From assembly GCF_009765735.1 (NCBI RefSeq), contig NZ_LMUW01000207.1, positions 185,212 through 249,211 of the forward strand: a stretch of 64,000 bases of DNA, given 5' to 3'. Origin of the DNA: Xenophilus sp. L33. GTDB taxonomy: Bacteria > Pseudomonadota > Gammaproteobacteria > Burkholderiales > Burkholderiaceae_C. The translations under genes were made by a program, and so were the position numbers. Positions within the stretch are counted from its first letter, which is position 1, and every line of letters begins with the position of its first letter. The notes beneath the pieces were generated by a model. It was not told the DNA's origin. It made no database searches and was given only the letters and a program-made list of their open reading frames with translations. This document shows positions 8,593 to 16,433 of the stretch, in pieces.

Positions 8593-9594
8593 CTATTCCT
8601 TTTGAATATTCGCCTCCACGATCACATCTTTCCAACGCTTCAAATCGTCCTTGATCATTGCGGTGACGGCCTTGTCGTCCGCGACCACCGGATCGATGCC
8701 GAGCTCGCGTAACCGCGAGGCGAGCATGGGATCGCGCATCGTGGTCATTGATGCGTCGCGCAGCTTCGCGATCACCGCTGGCGGCGTTCCGGCCGGAGCC
8801 AGCACCGCATACCAGATGTCGTGAGTGAATCCGGGGATGCCGGCTTCGGCCAGGGTAGGCACATCCGGAAGCAAGGGGCTGCGCTTGTCGCTCAGGATCG
8901 CGATGCCTCGCAGCTTGCCGCCTTTGATTTGCTGCGTCAGCGAAGATGCGCTGGTCAGTACCGCGTTGGTCTGGCCGCCCATCGCATCGTTGATCGCTGG
9001 ACCGGTACCGCGGTAGGGAATGTGACGCATCTTGAGTGGCGTCTTGAGGTTCAGCAATTCACCGAACAAGTGCGGCGACGTGCCGATGCCGGGTGTGCCG
9101 AAGGTGATCGGCTCCTTGGCCGACAGCGCGATCAGCTCCTTGAGGTTCTGCGCCGGCAAGCCAGGATAGATCGCAAGCACCAGTGGAGTGGTCGCGACCA
9201 TCGAGATCGGCGCGAAATCCTTAATCGGATCGAACTGCGCATCGACGTACATGTTCGGATTGGTCGCCAGAATCTCGTTCGCGAACAGGATCGTGTAGCC
9301 GTCCTTGGGTGCCCGCGCCACCTCCGCTGTGCCGATGTTGCCACCGGCGCCAGCTCGGTTGTCGACCACGACCGGTTGCTTGAGGATGGCAGACAGCCGC
9401 TCGGCATAGGGGCGCGCCACTGAGTCAAAGCCCCCTCCAGGCGGGAACGGGATCACTAGGCGGATCTGCTTGTTCGGGAAATCGTCGGTAGCCAGCGCCA
9501 CCAATGGCAGGCCAGCAAGGGCCGGTGCGGCCAGAGAACCAGTGATTGCCCGGATCACGCTACGCCGCTGCAGGCGCAAATCATCTGTCTCCAT
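8593..9594 (-). CDS. Tripartite tricarboxylate transporter receptor (Bug/TctC family)
   Basis: A 333-aa secreted Bug-type solute receptor. The N-terminus (LQRRSVIRAITGSLAAPALAG) has a twin-arginine-like motif before the hydrophobic stretch. Family signatures are VIPFPPGGGFDSVAR, PVVVDNRAGAGGN and IPYRGTGPAINDAMGGQ. The ATG at 9594 was chosen because AAGGAA stands about 7 nt upstream; an in-frame start at 9639 would add a lysine-rich leader. It lies 19 nt downstream of the leuD-leuB gene and is probably cotranscribed with it. That suggests uptake of the substrate of that pathway. Confidence 0.9.
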   Translation of the reverse strand: METDDLRLQRRSVIRAITGSLAAPALAGLPLVALATDDFPNKQIRLVIPFPPGGGFDSVARPYAERLSAILKQPVVVDNRAGAGGNIGTAEVARAPKDGYTILFANEILATNPNMYVDAQFDPIKDFAPISMVATTPLVLAIYPGLPAQNLKELIALSAKEPITFGTPGIGTSPHLFGELLNLKTPLKMRHIPYRGTGPAINDAMGGQTNAVLTSASSLTQQIKGGKLRGIAILSDKRSPLLPDVPTLAEAGIPGFTHDIWYAVLAPAGTPPAVIAKLRDASMTTMRDPMLASRLRELGIDPVVADDKAVTAMIKDDLKRWKDVIVEANIQKE

Positions 9595-9613
9595 CTTCTT
9601 TTCCTTCTTCTTT

Positions 9614-10714
9614 TCAGCTGTTCGACTTCTGAAGCTCATTCATTACTGCATCGCCCATCTGAGCCGTCGAGACGCTAGCCTGGCCGGGGTCGGCGATGTC
9701 ACGCGTGCGGATGCCCGCCACTACGACGCGCTCAACAGCTGCGTCGAGGAAGTCGGCTTCCTGGGGCAGATTGAACGTATGGCGCAGGCACATGCCGAAG
9801 CTCAGGATCGAGCCCAGCGGATTTGCAATGCCCTGCCCTGCAATGTCAGGCGCGCTGCCGTGGATGGGCTCGTAGAGCGCCTTACGATGAGACTGGTCCG
9901 GAGCGCTCATCGAAGCCGACGGCAGCATGCCGATCGATCCCGCGACCATCGCCGCGCAGTCGGACAGGATGTCGCCGAAAAGGTTCTCGGTCACCATCAC
10001 GTCGAACTGACGCGGATTGCGCACCAGTTGCATCGCGGCGTTGTCAACATACAGGTGAGATAGTTCGACATCCTCGAACTCGGCTTTGTGCACCGCCTCC
10101 ACTGTCTCGCGCCAGAGGATGCCGTTCTCAAGCACATTGGACTTGTCGACCGAGCACAGCCGGCCGCTGCGCGAACGTGCGAGCAGGAAGGCGGCGCGCG
10201 CGATCCGTGCGATCTCACGCTCGGTATAAACCATGCTGTTGACCACGCGTCTCTGGCCGTCCGGCAGTGTCTCGATGCCGCGCGGCGTCCCGAAATACAG
10301 TCCGCCGGCGAGTTCGCGCACCAGTACCATGTCAGTACCTTCGAGCACGTCGGGCCGTAGGGTCGAGGCTGCTGCAAGTGCGCCGATGGCGCGCACGGGT
10401 CGCAAGTTGATGAACAGGTCCAGCTCCTTGCGCATGCGTAAAAGCTGATCAAACTTGTTGTGCTCAGGCGGAATGGCGGCGTACTCGGGTGAGCCGGTGG
10501 CACCGAAGAGGATTGCATCGCTCTCGACCACTGCCTTCCAGGTTTCATCGCGCATCAGATGACGATGCGCCTTCCAGGCGGAGATGCCGAACAACTCCTC
10601 CTGCAGTTCCATACGAATGCCGCGTTTCGCTACGAACCATTCGACCACCCGGCGGGTCTGCGCCATGATTTCCGGGCCGATGCCGTCGCCGGCGAGGATA
10701 AGAACTTTCTTCAA
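9614..10714 (-). CDS. leuB: Possible independent start of LeuB (3-isopropylmalate dehydrogenase) at TTG
   Basis: Inside the fused frame, a TTG at 10714 opens LKKVLILAGDGIGPEI, exactly where free LeuB proteins begin. GGAG lies 9 nt upstream of it. Free LeuB of 366 aa would match the usual length of about 355-370 aa. The same gene could therefore yield both the fusion and a separate dehydrogenase. This is an alternative product of the CDS at 9614-11341, not an additional locus. Confidence 0.5.
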   Translation of the reverse strand: MKKVLILAGDGIGPEIMAQTRRVVEWFVAKRGIRMELQEELFGISAWKAHRHLMRDETWKAVVESDAILFGATGSPEYAAIPPEHNKFDQLLRMRKELDLFINLRPVRAIGALAAASTLRPDVLEGTDMVLVRELAGGLYFGTPRGIETLPDGQRRVVNSMVYTEREIARIARAAFLLARSRSGRLCSVDKSNVLENGILWRETVEAVHKAEFEDVELSHLYVDNAAMQLVRNPRQFDVMVTENLFGDILSDCAAMVAGSIGMLPSASMSAPDQSHRKALYEPIHGSAPDIAGQGIANPLGSILSFGMCLRHTFNLPQEADFLDAAVERVVVAGIRTRDIADPGQASVSTAQMGDAVMNELQKSNS

Positions 10715-11341
10715 GATGGCTTGCTCCGTTTGCCTATAGATCCAGGGGTGTGCGACCTCGTCGTCGCGGCGGAATTGCTCAATACGTGCGCGGTGCTTCA
10801 AGGTCATGCGCACGTCGTCCAAACCTTCGAGCAGCCCGGCACGCCGGTCCGGCTCGATCTCGAAGGGCAGGACGCGACCGGCCGGTGTGGTCACGGTGCG
10901 GGCTTCGAGGTCGACCGTGATGCGTGGATCCTCGGATCGATCCAGTTCGAGCGCGATGGCCTGCACCTCCTCGCTCGGCAGCCGCACAGGCAAAAGGCCG
11001 TTCTGGAAGCTGTTGCCGTAGAAGATGTCGCCGAAGCTCGGCGCGATCACGGCCCGGATTCCCCAATCGACCAGCGCCCAGACGGCATGCTCGCGCGAGC
11101 TGCCGCAGCCGAAGTTTTCGGCCGCGACGAGGATGCCGGCGCCGCGGTAGCGCGGCATGTTCGGCGCGAACTCGGCTCGTTCTCGTCCTTCAGCATCGAA
11201 GCGCAGGGCCTCCAGACAGAAGGGACCAAGTTCGCCGCGCGGAAACTCGATCAGGCGATCGATGCGGATGATCTGGTCGGTGTCCACGTTGGGCCGCATC
11301 AACGGCGCCGCGATCGCGGTTTCGCGAATGAAGGGCTTCAT
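9614..11341 (-). CDS. leuD-leuB: LeuD-LeuB in-frame fusion: isopropylmalate isomerase small subunit + 3-isopropylmalate dehydrogenase
   Basis: One open frame of 575 codons encodes two enzymes normally made separately. Residues 1-209 are LeuD, the swivel subunit of isopropylmalate isomerase (PNVDTDQIIR, NFGCGSSREHA, FGDIFYGNSFQNGLLP). Residues 210-575 are LeuB (LILAGDGIGPEI, RKELDLFINLRPV, MVTENLFGDILSD, EPIHGSAPDIAGQG). No stop codon separates them: the LeuD end at HPWIYRQT runs straight into LeuB. The ATG at 11341 overlaps the leuC stop (ATGA). Both domains look complete, so the fusion may be functional; a lost leuD stop codon is the simplest origin. Confidence 0.85.
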   Translation of the reverse strand: MKPFIRETAIAAPLMRPNVDTDQIIRIDRLIEFPRGELGPFCLEALRFDAEGRERAEFAPNMPRYRGAGILVAAENFGCGSSREHAVWALVDWGIRAVIAPSFGDIFYGNSFQNGLLPVRLPSEEVQAIALELDRSEDPRITVDLEARTVTTPAGRVLPFEIEPDRRAGLLEGLDDVRMTLKHRARIEQFRRDDEVAHPWIYRQTEQAILKKVLILAGDGIGPEIMAQTRRVVEWFVAKRGIRMELQEELFGISAWKAHRHLMRDETWKAVVESDAILFGATGSPEYAAIPPEHNKFDQLLRMRKELDLFINLRPVRAIGALAAASTLRPDVLEGTDMVLVRELAGGLYFGTPRGIETLPDGQRRVVNSMVYTEREIARIARAAFLLARSRSGRLCSVDKSNVLENGILWRETVEAVHKAEFEDVELSHLYVDNAAMQLVRNPRQFDVMVTENLFGDILSDCAAMVAGSIGMLPSASMSAPDQSHRKALYEPIHGSAPDIAGQGIANPLGSILSFGMCLRHTFNLPQEADFLDAAVERVVVAGIRTRDIADPGQASVSTAQMGDAVMNELQKSNS

Positions 11342-12774
11342 GCGCGCCCGCCAGGTATGTCCGTCAGCAGGCGTCGCACATCGGTGAGGCAACCGGCAAC
11401 CGCGGAGGCCGCGGCCGAGGCCGGGCTCGCCAAGTGCGTGCGCGCGCCGGGCCCCTGTCGACCTACGAAATTGCGATTCGAGGTCGAGACGCTCCGCTGA
11501 CCTGGTGCCACCGTCTCGCCATTGGCCGCAAGGCACATCGAGCAGCCGGGCGAGCGCCACTCGAAGCCGGCCTCGAGGAACTCTCGATGCAGGCCTTCGG
11601 CTTCGGCCAGGCGCTTCGTTTCTTCGGAGCCGGGCACCACCCAGGCGCGCACACCCGGCGCCACCTTGCGGCCGCGCGCCACCTGTGCCGCCTCTCGCAG
11701 GTCCGACAGCCGGCTGTTGGCACAGGAGCCGATGAAAACCCAGTCGACCGGCGTGCCAGCCAACGCCTGCCCGGGCCGCAGGCCCATGTATTCGAGAGAA
11801 CGGATCATGGCCTGGCGGCGCTCGAGATCCGACTCCTCGGACGGCTCGGGCACACGGGCATCGATGGCGAGCACATCTTGCGGGCTGGTGCCCCATGTGA
11901 TCTGCGGCGCGATGGCTGCGACATCGATCGCAAGTTCCTGATCGAAGCGCGCTTCTTCGTCGCTCGGCAGAGTGCGCCAGTAAGCGACTGCACGTTCGAA
12001 CAGCGCGTCTGCGGGCGCGAAGGGTCGGCCCTCGAGATAGGCGTAGACAGATTCGTCGGGCGCGACCATGCCGATCTTGGCGCCCATCTCGATTGACAGA
12101 TTGCACAGGGTGAGCCGGCCGTCGAGCGACAGGCTGCGCACCGCGGAGCCTGCGTATTCCACCGCATGGCCGCGCCCAGCCGCGGTGCCGAAGCGCCCGA
12201 TGGCATGCAGGATCATGTCCTTGGCGGTGATGCCCGGAGGCAGCACGCCATCGAAGCGTAGCCGCAGGGTCTTCGGGCGCCGCTGGCGCAGCGTCTGGGT
12301 TGCGAGCACATGGCCGACCTCGCTGGACCCGATGCCGAAAGCCAAGGCGCCGAGCCCGCCGTGAGTGCAGGTGTGGCTGTCGCCGCAAACGATCAGGCTG
12401 CCAGGTAAGGTCAGGCCCTGCTCTGGCCCGACCACGTGCACGATGCCCTGACCCGCGCTGCCGATGTCGAACATGCGGATGCCTGAGCGGGCGGTGCCGC
12501 GCCGCATCGCGCGCAGCAGCTTGCCGCCGGTCGGATAGGTGTCGGTCCTGCGGCCGACGGCGGTGGACACCGCATGGTCCGGCGTGGCGAATGTCAGATC
12601 GTTGCGCGCCACGGCGTAGCCATTGCGCTGCAAGTCGTTGAGGCGGGGACCGGCTTCGAGATCGTGGATGAAGTGCCGGTCGATGTGCAGCAAGCTCACA
12701 CCATCCTCGAGTTGCGTGATCAGGTGCGCGTCCCAGATCTTGTCAAACAGAGTCCGCGGGCTTGAACTGGCCAT
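11338..12774 (-). CDS. leuC: 3-isopropylmalate dehydratase (isomerase) large subunit
   Basis: A 478-aa aconitase-family protein. The 4Fe-4S cysteines are read from the CGDSHT motif region, GSCANSR and CSMCLA. The N-terminus (TLFDKIWDAH) and DRHFIHDL match LeuC. With the LeuD part encoded next in an ATGA overlap it forms the isomerase that interconverts 2- and 3-isopropylmalate or a related 2-alkylmalate. The GSCANSR motif has Ala where most LeuC proteins have Thr. Linkage to an IclR regulator and a Bug receptor suggests a catabolic or specialised paralogue rather than the housekeeping leucine enzyme; that is inference. Confidence 0.93.
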   Translation of the reverse strand: MASSSPRTLFDKIWDAHLITQLEDGVSLLHIDRHFIHDLEAGPRLNDLQRNGYAVARNDLTFATPDHAVSTAVGRRTDTYPTGGKLLRAMRRGTARSGIRMFDIGSAGQGIVHVVGPEQGLTLPGSLIVCGDSHTCTHGGLGALAFGIGSSEVGHVLATQTLRQRRPKTLRLRFDGVLPPGITAKDMILHAIGRFGTAAGRGHAVEYAGSAVRSLSLDGRLTLCNLSIEMGAKIGMVAPDESVYAYLEGRPFAPADALFERAVAYWRTLPSDEEARFDQELAIDVAAIAPQITWGTSPQDVLAIDARVPEPSEESDLERRQAMIRSLEYMGLRPGQALAGTPVDWVFIGSCANSRLSDLREAAQVARGRKVAPGVRAWVVPGSEETKRLAEAEGLHREFLEAGFEWRSPGCSMCLAANGETVAPGQRSVSTSNRNFVGRQGPGARTHLASPASAAASAVAGCLTDVRRLLTDIPGGRA

Positions 12775-12813
12775 GAAAATGGGTTTCTGGAGAAATAAAC
12801 GTTGTCTGAATGT

Positions 12814-12846
12814 TTTCGCTGTGCGAAACTTTCTTCGCTAATCGAA
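12814..12846. promoter_or_regulatory. Paired IclR operator-like sites between leuC and IclR gene
   Basis: Two related inverted repeats lie in the 85-nt divergent region. One is TTTCGC-TGT-GCGAAA at 12814-12828, and the other is TTCG-CTAAT-CGAA at 12834-12846. Aligned as TTCGCTNNNCGAA they agree closely, and their centres are 19 nt apart, about two helical turns. The form resembles PcaU/PobR-type IclR sites. The IclR protein encoded from 12860 is the likely binder (inference). Confidence 0.65.
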
Positions 12847-12859
12847 AGTTTGAAGCAAA

Positions 12860-13669
12860 ATGGAAGATGCGTCAACGGGGGAAGCCCCGGACAGGGACTT
12901 TGTGACCGCGCTCGCGCGCGGCCTGGAGGTGATCAATTGCTTTCGGTCCGATTCGCCGGAGCTGACGTTGAGCGAGGTAGCGCAGCGCACCGGTCTCAAT
13001 GTCGCGACCGTGCGGCGCTCCCTGTTCACGCTGCAGCAACTCGGCTACGTGAAGCGGCGCGAACGGCGCTTCTTGCTCGGGCCGAAGGTCTTGACGCTGG
13101 GCGCGAGCTACCTGGAGTCGATGAACCTCAAGGAAGTCGCGCAGCACTTCCTGGTCGAACTGGTGGACCGCTTCCATGACGCCGCCTCGCTAACCGTTCT
13201 GGACCGGCTGGAGGTTGTCTATATCGCGCACGTGCCGTCGGACCAACGCGTGCGCCTCGGCCGCTCCGTTGGGTCGCGTCTACCGGCGCATGCCACTTCC
13301 ACAGGTATCGTGCTTCTCGCCAACGGCCCGGGGTCCCAACGAGAAGAGTTGCTCACCGCAACGCCTTTGCCAACATACACCTCGCGCACGCCCACGACGC
13401 GCGAGCAGCTTGAGGACTATTTTTCCCGCGCGCTCTCCGACGACTACGTGGTCGCGGCGGACACGATCGAATACGGAGCCATCGCGATCGCGGTCCCGGT
13501 TCGCGACCGCCAGGGTCGCGTGATTGCGGCTCTCAACTGCGCGACGACCACCAGCCAGGTCGACGAAGCCGAATTGATCTCGACACGGATCGATCCGCTA
13601 CGCGAGGCCGCAAAAAAAATCGGCAGCATGCTTGAGCGCTATCCAGCACTTGCCCACTCAGTTGGTTAG
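12860..13669 (+). CDS. IclR-family transcriptional regulator (PcaR/PobR-like)
   Basis: A 269-aa regulator with a winged HTH at about residues 15-75 (LARGLEVINCF, LNVATVRRSLFTLQQLGYV). The IclR effector domain follows and ends in REAAKKIGSMLERYP. It is transcribed away from leuC and is separated from it by two operator-like palindromes. That arrangement makes it the likely regulator of leuC-leuDB-Bug. The closest recognisable style is the beta-ketoadipate group of IclR proteins. The effector is unknown. Confidence 0.88.
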   Translation: MEDASTGEAPDRDFVTALARGLEVINCFRSDSPELTLSEVAQRTGLNVATVRRSLFTLQQLGYVKRRERRFLLGPKVLTLGASYLESMNLKEVAQHFLVELVDRFHDAASLTVLDRLEVVYIAHVPSDQRVRLGRSVGSRLPAHATSTGIVLLANGPGSQREELLTATPLPTYTSRTPTTREQLEDYFSRALSDDYVVAADTIEYGAIAIAVPVRDRQGRVIAALNCATTTSQVDEAELISTRIDPLREAAKKIGSMLERYPALAHSVG

Positions 13670-14074
13670 CTCGCATGGCAGCTGGTCGCCAAGCAGCGGC
13701 GAAATCTGCTATTGGCATCGACCGGCCGCTCATGACCGTCTGGCGTGTTTGACAACCGCCATTTTCTCAGCTTCCTCGTAGGCGAGGGACCGCATTCGGG
13801 CGGTCATCGAGGCCGGCAGACAGACTGCTTCGCAGCGGTTTGTTTGTCTGTCACGTTGGGACCGATACTTATGGTCTTGCGCCCATTGCGGCCTTTGGCT
13901 GGCCTAGGAATTTGCGTGGCGGCGACCGCTGTCAGACTGTCAATTGACCTTGCTCGACCCAAGCGACGAGCGCGTTCCTCCCGTTGCCCGTTACCAGCCT
14001 GCGTATACCTGAGCGTTGGGGCCGTTGCCACACCGTTCACATCTGGTCGCATCATCTGAGCGACGTCAAAGCAG
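13670..14074. other. Intergenic stretch without recognised gene
   Basis: This 405-nt stretch lies between the 3' ends of the IclR and HxlR genes. Short open frames on both strands have no recognisable domain and no good ribosome binding site. No RNA gene or clear terminator was seen. Confidence 0.5.
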
Positions 14075-14455
14075 TCATTCGGCCTGCTGCTGAGCGACGC
14101 CGTCGTGCTCCGCGAAGATGCTGGCCATCTTCGCCGCGTTCGTGGTTCCCCAGGCGCACAGCGGAAGGATCGCGTCGGCCAGACTACGGCCGAGCGGAGT
14201 CAGCGCATAGTCCACGCGCGGCGGTACTTCGTTGTAGTTGGTCCGCGCCAGCACGCAATCGGCCTCCAGATCCTTGAGCGACTGGATCAGCACCTTGTCA
14301 CTGACGCCCTCGACCAGACGCTTCAGTTCGCCGTAGCGCTTCGAGCCGTCGCGAAGGAAGAACAAGACCAGCGGTTTCCACTTGCCCGAGATGACGCGAA
14401 GCGTTGCATTGAGTCCGCAACCGGTGCCGCAGATTTCAGGAGGAGGCGTCGTCAT
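14075..14455 (-). CDS. HxlR-family transcriptional regulator
   Basis: A 126-aa HxlR winged-helix protein. The signature begins with a cysteine-containing CGLNATLRVISGKWKPL, then RYGELKRLVEGVSDKVLIQSLKDLE and the wing RVDYALTPLGRSLADAI. HxlR proteins often respond to oxidants or electrophiles through the N-terminal cysteine. The gene diverges from the SDR-led cluster at 14567, which it probably controls. The N-terminal CGTGC region carries two cysteines. Confidence 0.88.
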   Translation of the reverse strand: MTTPPPEICGTGCGLNATLRVISGKWKPLVLFFLRDGSKRYGELKRLVEGVSDKVLIQSLKDLEADCVLARTNYNEVPPRVDYALTPLGRSLADAILPLCAWGTTNAAKMASIFAEHDGVAQQQAE

Positions 14456-14463
14456 TTTTCATG

Positions 14464-14485
14464 CTTACCAAAAAGTGCATACTTG
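14464..14485. promoter_or_regulatory. Possible HxlR binding site
   Basis: The divergent region contains CTTACC followed by AAAAAGTGCATACTTG. This is an A/T-rich imperfect repeat of the CTTAC/ACTT type seen upstream of many HxlR genes. It sits just upstream of the HxlR start at 14455. Assignment is by position and general resemblance only. Confidence 0.35.
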
Positions 14486-14566
14486 TCCTTAGGTTATCAG
14501 ACGCGCATATTCGTTGACAAGGAAGCAGAGGGCTGCTTTCAGTCAACGTCAACGAAAGATGCACTC

Positions 14567-15301
14567 ATGAACAGACTGAATGGAAAAACCGCCGTGATCA
14601 CCGGCGGCGCGACCGGTATCGGCCTCGCTGCCGCACGGCGCTTCATCGACGAAGGCGCCGTCGTCTTCATCTACGCCCGCCGGCAGGAAGCCCTGGATGC
14701 CGCCATCGCCAAGCTCGGCCCGAACGCTCGCGCGGTGCAGGGCTCGGTGTCCGACGAGGCCGATCTCGACCGGCTCTACGCGGCGGTGAAGGCCGAGCGC
14801 GGAACACTCGACATCGTTTTCGCCAACGCTGGCGCAGGTAGCATGGCCAAGCTTGGGGCGATCACCGCCAAGCACATCGACGAGACCTTCGACACCAACG
14901 TGAAAGGGACGATCTTCACGGTCCAGAAGGCGTTGCCGTTGATGGGCCCTGGCGGCTCGATCATCCTGACCGGATCGAGCGCCGGCACCACGGGTGCTCC
15001 GGGAATGACCGCGTACAGCGCCAGCAAAGCGGCGGTCCGTAATCTCGCGAGAACCTGGGCGGAGGATTTGAAGGGCACGGGTATTCGGGTGAACGTTCTA
15101 TCGCCCGGCGCGACGGCGACCGAACTCGCGAAAGCGGCACTGGGCGCGGAAGGTCAGAAGGTATATGCAGCGATAACGCCGCTGCAGCGCATGGCCGAGC
15201 CGTCCGAGATCGGCGCCGCGGCTGCGTTCCTTGCCTCGTCGGACAGCAGCTTCATGACCGCCAGCGAGATCGCGGTCGACGGCGGCTTGGCGCAGCTTTG
15301 A
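14567..15301 (+). CDS. Short-chain dehydrogenase/reductase
   Basis: A 244-aa classical SDR with TGGATGIG at residues 12-19, NAGAGS, the serine of LTGSSAG and YSASK. The C-terminal MTASEIAVDGGLAQL is the usual end of this family. It starts 111 nt from the divergent HxlR gene and leads a four-gene plus-strand cluster. SDR genes beside HxlR regulators commonly act on carbonyl or quinone compounds. The substrate here is unknown. Confidence 0.9.
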   Translation: MNRLNGKTAVITGGATGIGLAAARRFIDEGAVVFIYARRQEALDAAIAKLGPNARAVQGSVSDEADLDRLYAAVKAERGTLDIVFANAGAGSMAKLGAITAKHIDETFDTNVKGTIFTVQKALPLMGPGGSIILTGSSAGTTGAPGMTAYSASKAAVRNLARTWAEDLKGTGIRVNVLSPGATATELAKAALGAEGQKVYAAITPLQRMAEPSEIGAAAAFLASSDSSFMTASEIAVDGGLAQL

Positions 15302-15320
15302 TAAGCCCGGGAGCACGACC

Positions 15321-15920
15321 ATGAGCTACGCCATCATCGGCTTCGGCAAGATCGGCCAGGCGCTTGCCAAGGCTTTCGCCCGCCGTGGCATCGAAGTCGC
15401 CGTCGCCACGACGCGCGAGCCAGCTAGTTTCGCGTCCACCGCGGCCGCGATCGGCCCGACCATCATTCCCGGGACGCTGGCGGACGCCGTGAAGGCGGAC
15501 ATCATCTTCCTGGCCGTCCGATTCGAATCGCTTCGGAATGTCGCGCAAGCGCTACCCGATTGGCGAGAGAAGATCATCATCGACGTGACCAATGCCTACG
15601 GCGTGCCGCCCGAGCACCTGGGCGGACTGCCCTCTTCCCTGTTCGTCGCGCAGGACTTCAAGGAAGCAAGGCTGGTCAAGGGCTTCAACCATCTGGTCGC
15701 TTCCGTCCTCGATCAGGATCCGCGCGCGCATGGTGGCCGGCGCGTCGTGTTCCTGGCGAGCGACGATGAGGGCGCGGCAGTAGAGGTCGGTGCGCTGGCG
15801 GAACGCCTCGGTTTCGCGCCGATCCAGCTAGGCCGGTTGTCGGAAGGCGGACTTCTCGTTCAGGCACGCGGCAACAGCTGGGGTCGGCTGATCTTCAAAG
15901 ACCTCGTCAAGTTCGATTGA
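15321..15920 (+). CDS. NADPH-dependent F420 reductase-like NAD(P)-binding protein
   Basis: A 199-aa protein with an N-terminal Rossmann fold (YAIIGFGKIGQALAKAF). The layout is that of the F420-oxidoreductase/NADP-binding family (IIIDVTNAYG, KGFNHLVASVL, LSEGGLLVQ). In bacteria lacking F420 such proteins are oxidoreductases of unassigned substrate. It follows the SDR gene by 19 nt and is likely in the same operon. No catalytic residue can be named with confidence. Confidence 0.8.
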   Translation: MSYAIIGFGKIGQALAKAFARRGIEVAVATTREPASFASTAAAIGPTIIPGTLADAVKADIIFLAVRFESLRNVAQALPDWREKIIIDVTNAYGVPPEHLGGLPSSLFVAQDFKEARLVKGFNHLVASVLDQDPRAHGGRRVVFLASDDEGAAVEVGALAERLGFAPIQLGRLSEGGLLVQARGNSWGRLIFKDLVKFD

Positions 15921-15939
15921 TGCCCCTGGAGGACGCGTG

Positions 15940-16362
15940 ATGAGCGCCAAAATAAATGTTCAAATCGTCAAGAATTTTCTTGCGGCAATCGGCCACGGCG
16001 ACAAGGAAGGCGTGCTGGCCCGTGTCGCCGATGACGTCGAGTGGATCATCCCAGGCCGAGGCTGGCCGTTGGCCGGAACGCACCGCGGATACGCAGGAGT
16101 TGCCGAGCTGATCCGAAAAGCATCCAACGAAGTGGAGATAACGTATCCGACGCCACCCGAGTATGTAGCACGGGGCGACCGCGTACTTGTCATCGGCGTT
16201 GCAACAGGGCGGATCAAAGCCACGAACAAGCCGTTCAAGGACGAATGGGTCTTCGATATCAAGGTGCGGGACGACAGGCTGATCAGAATTCAGGAGTACA
16301 TCGACACGCAGGCACTGGCGCAGGCTGCAAAGGCTGACACGTGCGGATCGACGCCAGGCTGA
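15940..16362 (+). CDS. SnoaL-like / NTF2-like protein
   Basis: A 140-aa protein of the NTF2-like cone fold. The pattern of an initial helix (IVKNFLAAIGHGDKEGVLARVADDVEW) followed by a central FKDEWVFDIKVRDDRLIRIQEYID strand pair is typical of SnoaL-like proteins. GGAGG is 7 nt upstream of the ATG at 15940, which decides the start over the adjacent GTG at 15937. Such proteins bind small hydrophobic ligands or act as isomerases. Its place in the HxlR cluster suggests detoxification, which is inference. Confidence 0.78.
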   Translation: MSAKINVQIVKNFLAAIGHGDKEGVLARVADDVEWIIPGRGWPLAGTHRGYAGVAELIRKASNEVEITYPTPPEYVARGDRVLVIGVATGRIKATNKPFKDEWVFDIKVRDDRLIRIQEYIDTQALAQAAKADTCGSTPG

Positions 16363-16433
16363 TCGATCGACATCCATCGATATCGCCTTGCGCGTCGAAG
16401 CTCGCGGATTCCACAACGACTTTGGAGATCACC

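Noticed and set aside
11342..12388. Upstream in-frame extension of the LeuD-LeuB frame by about 349 codons
   Set aside because: It overlaps leuC in another frame and has no LeuD-like content; the ATG at 11341 with ATGA coupling is the natural start.
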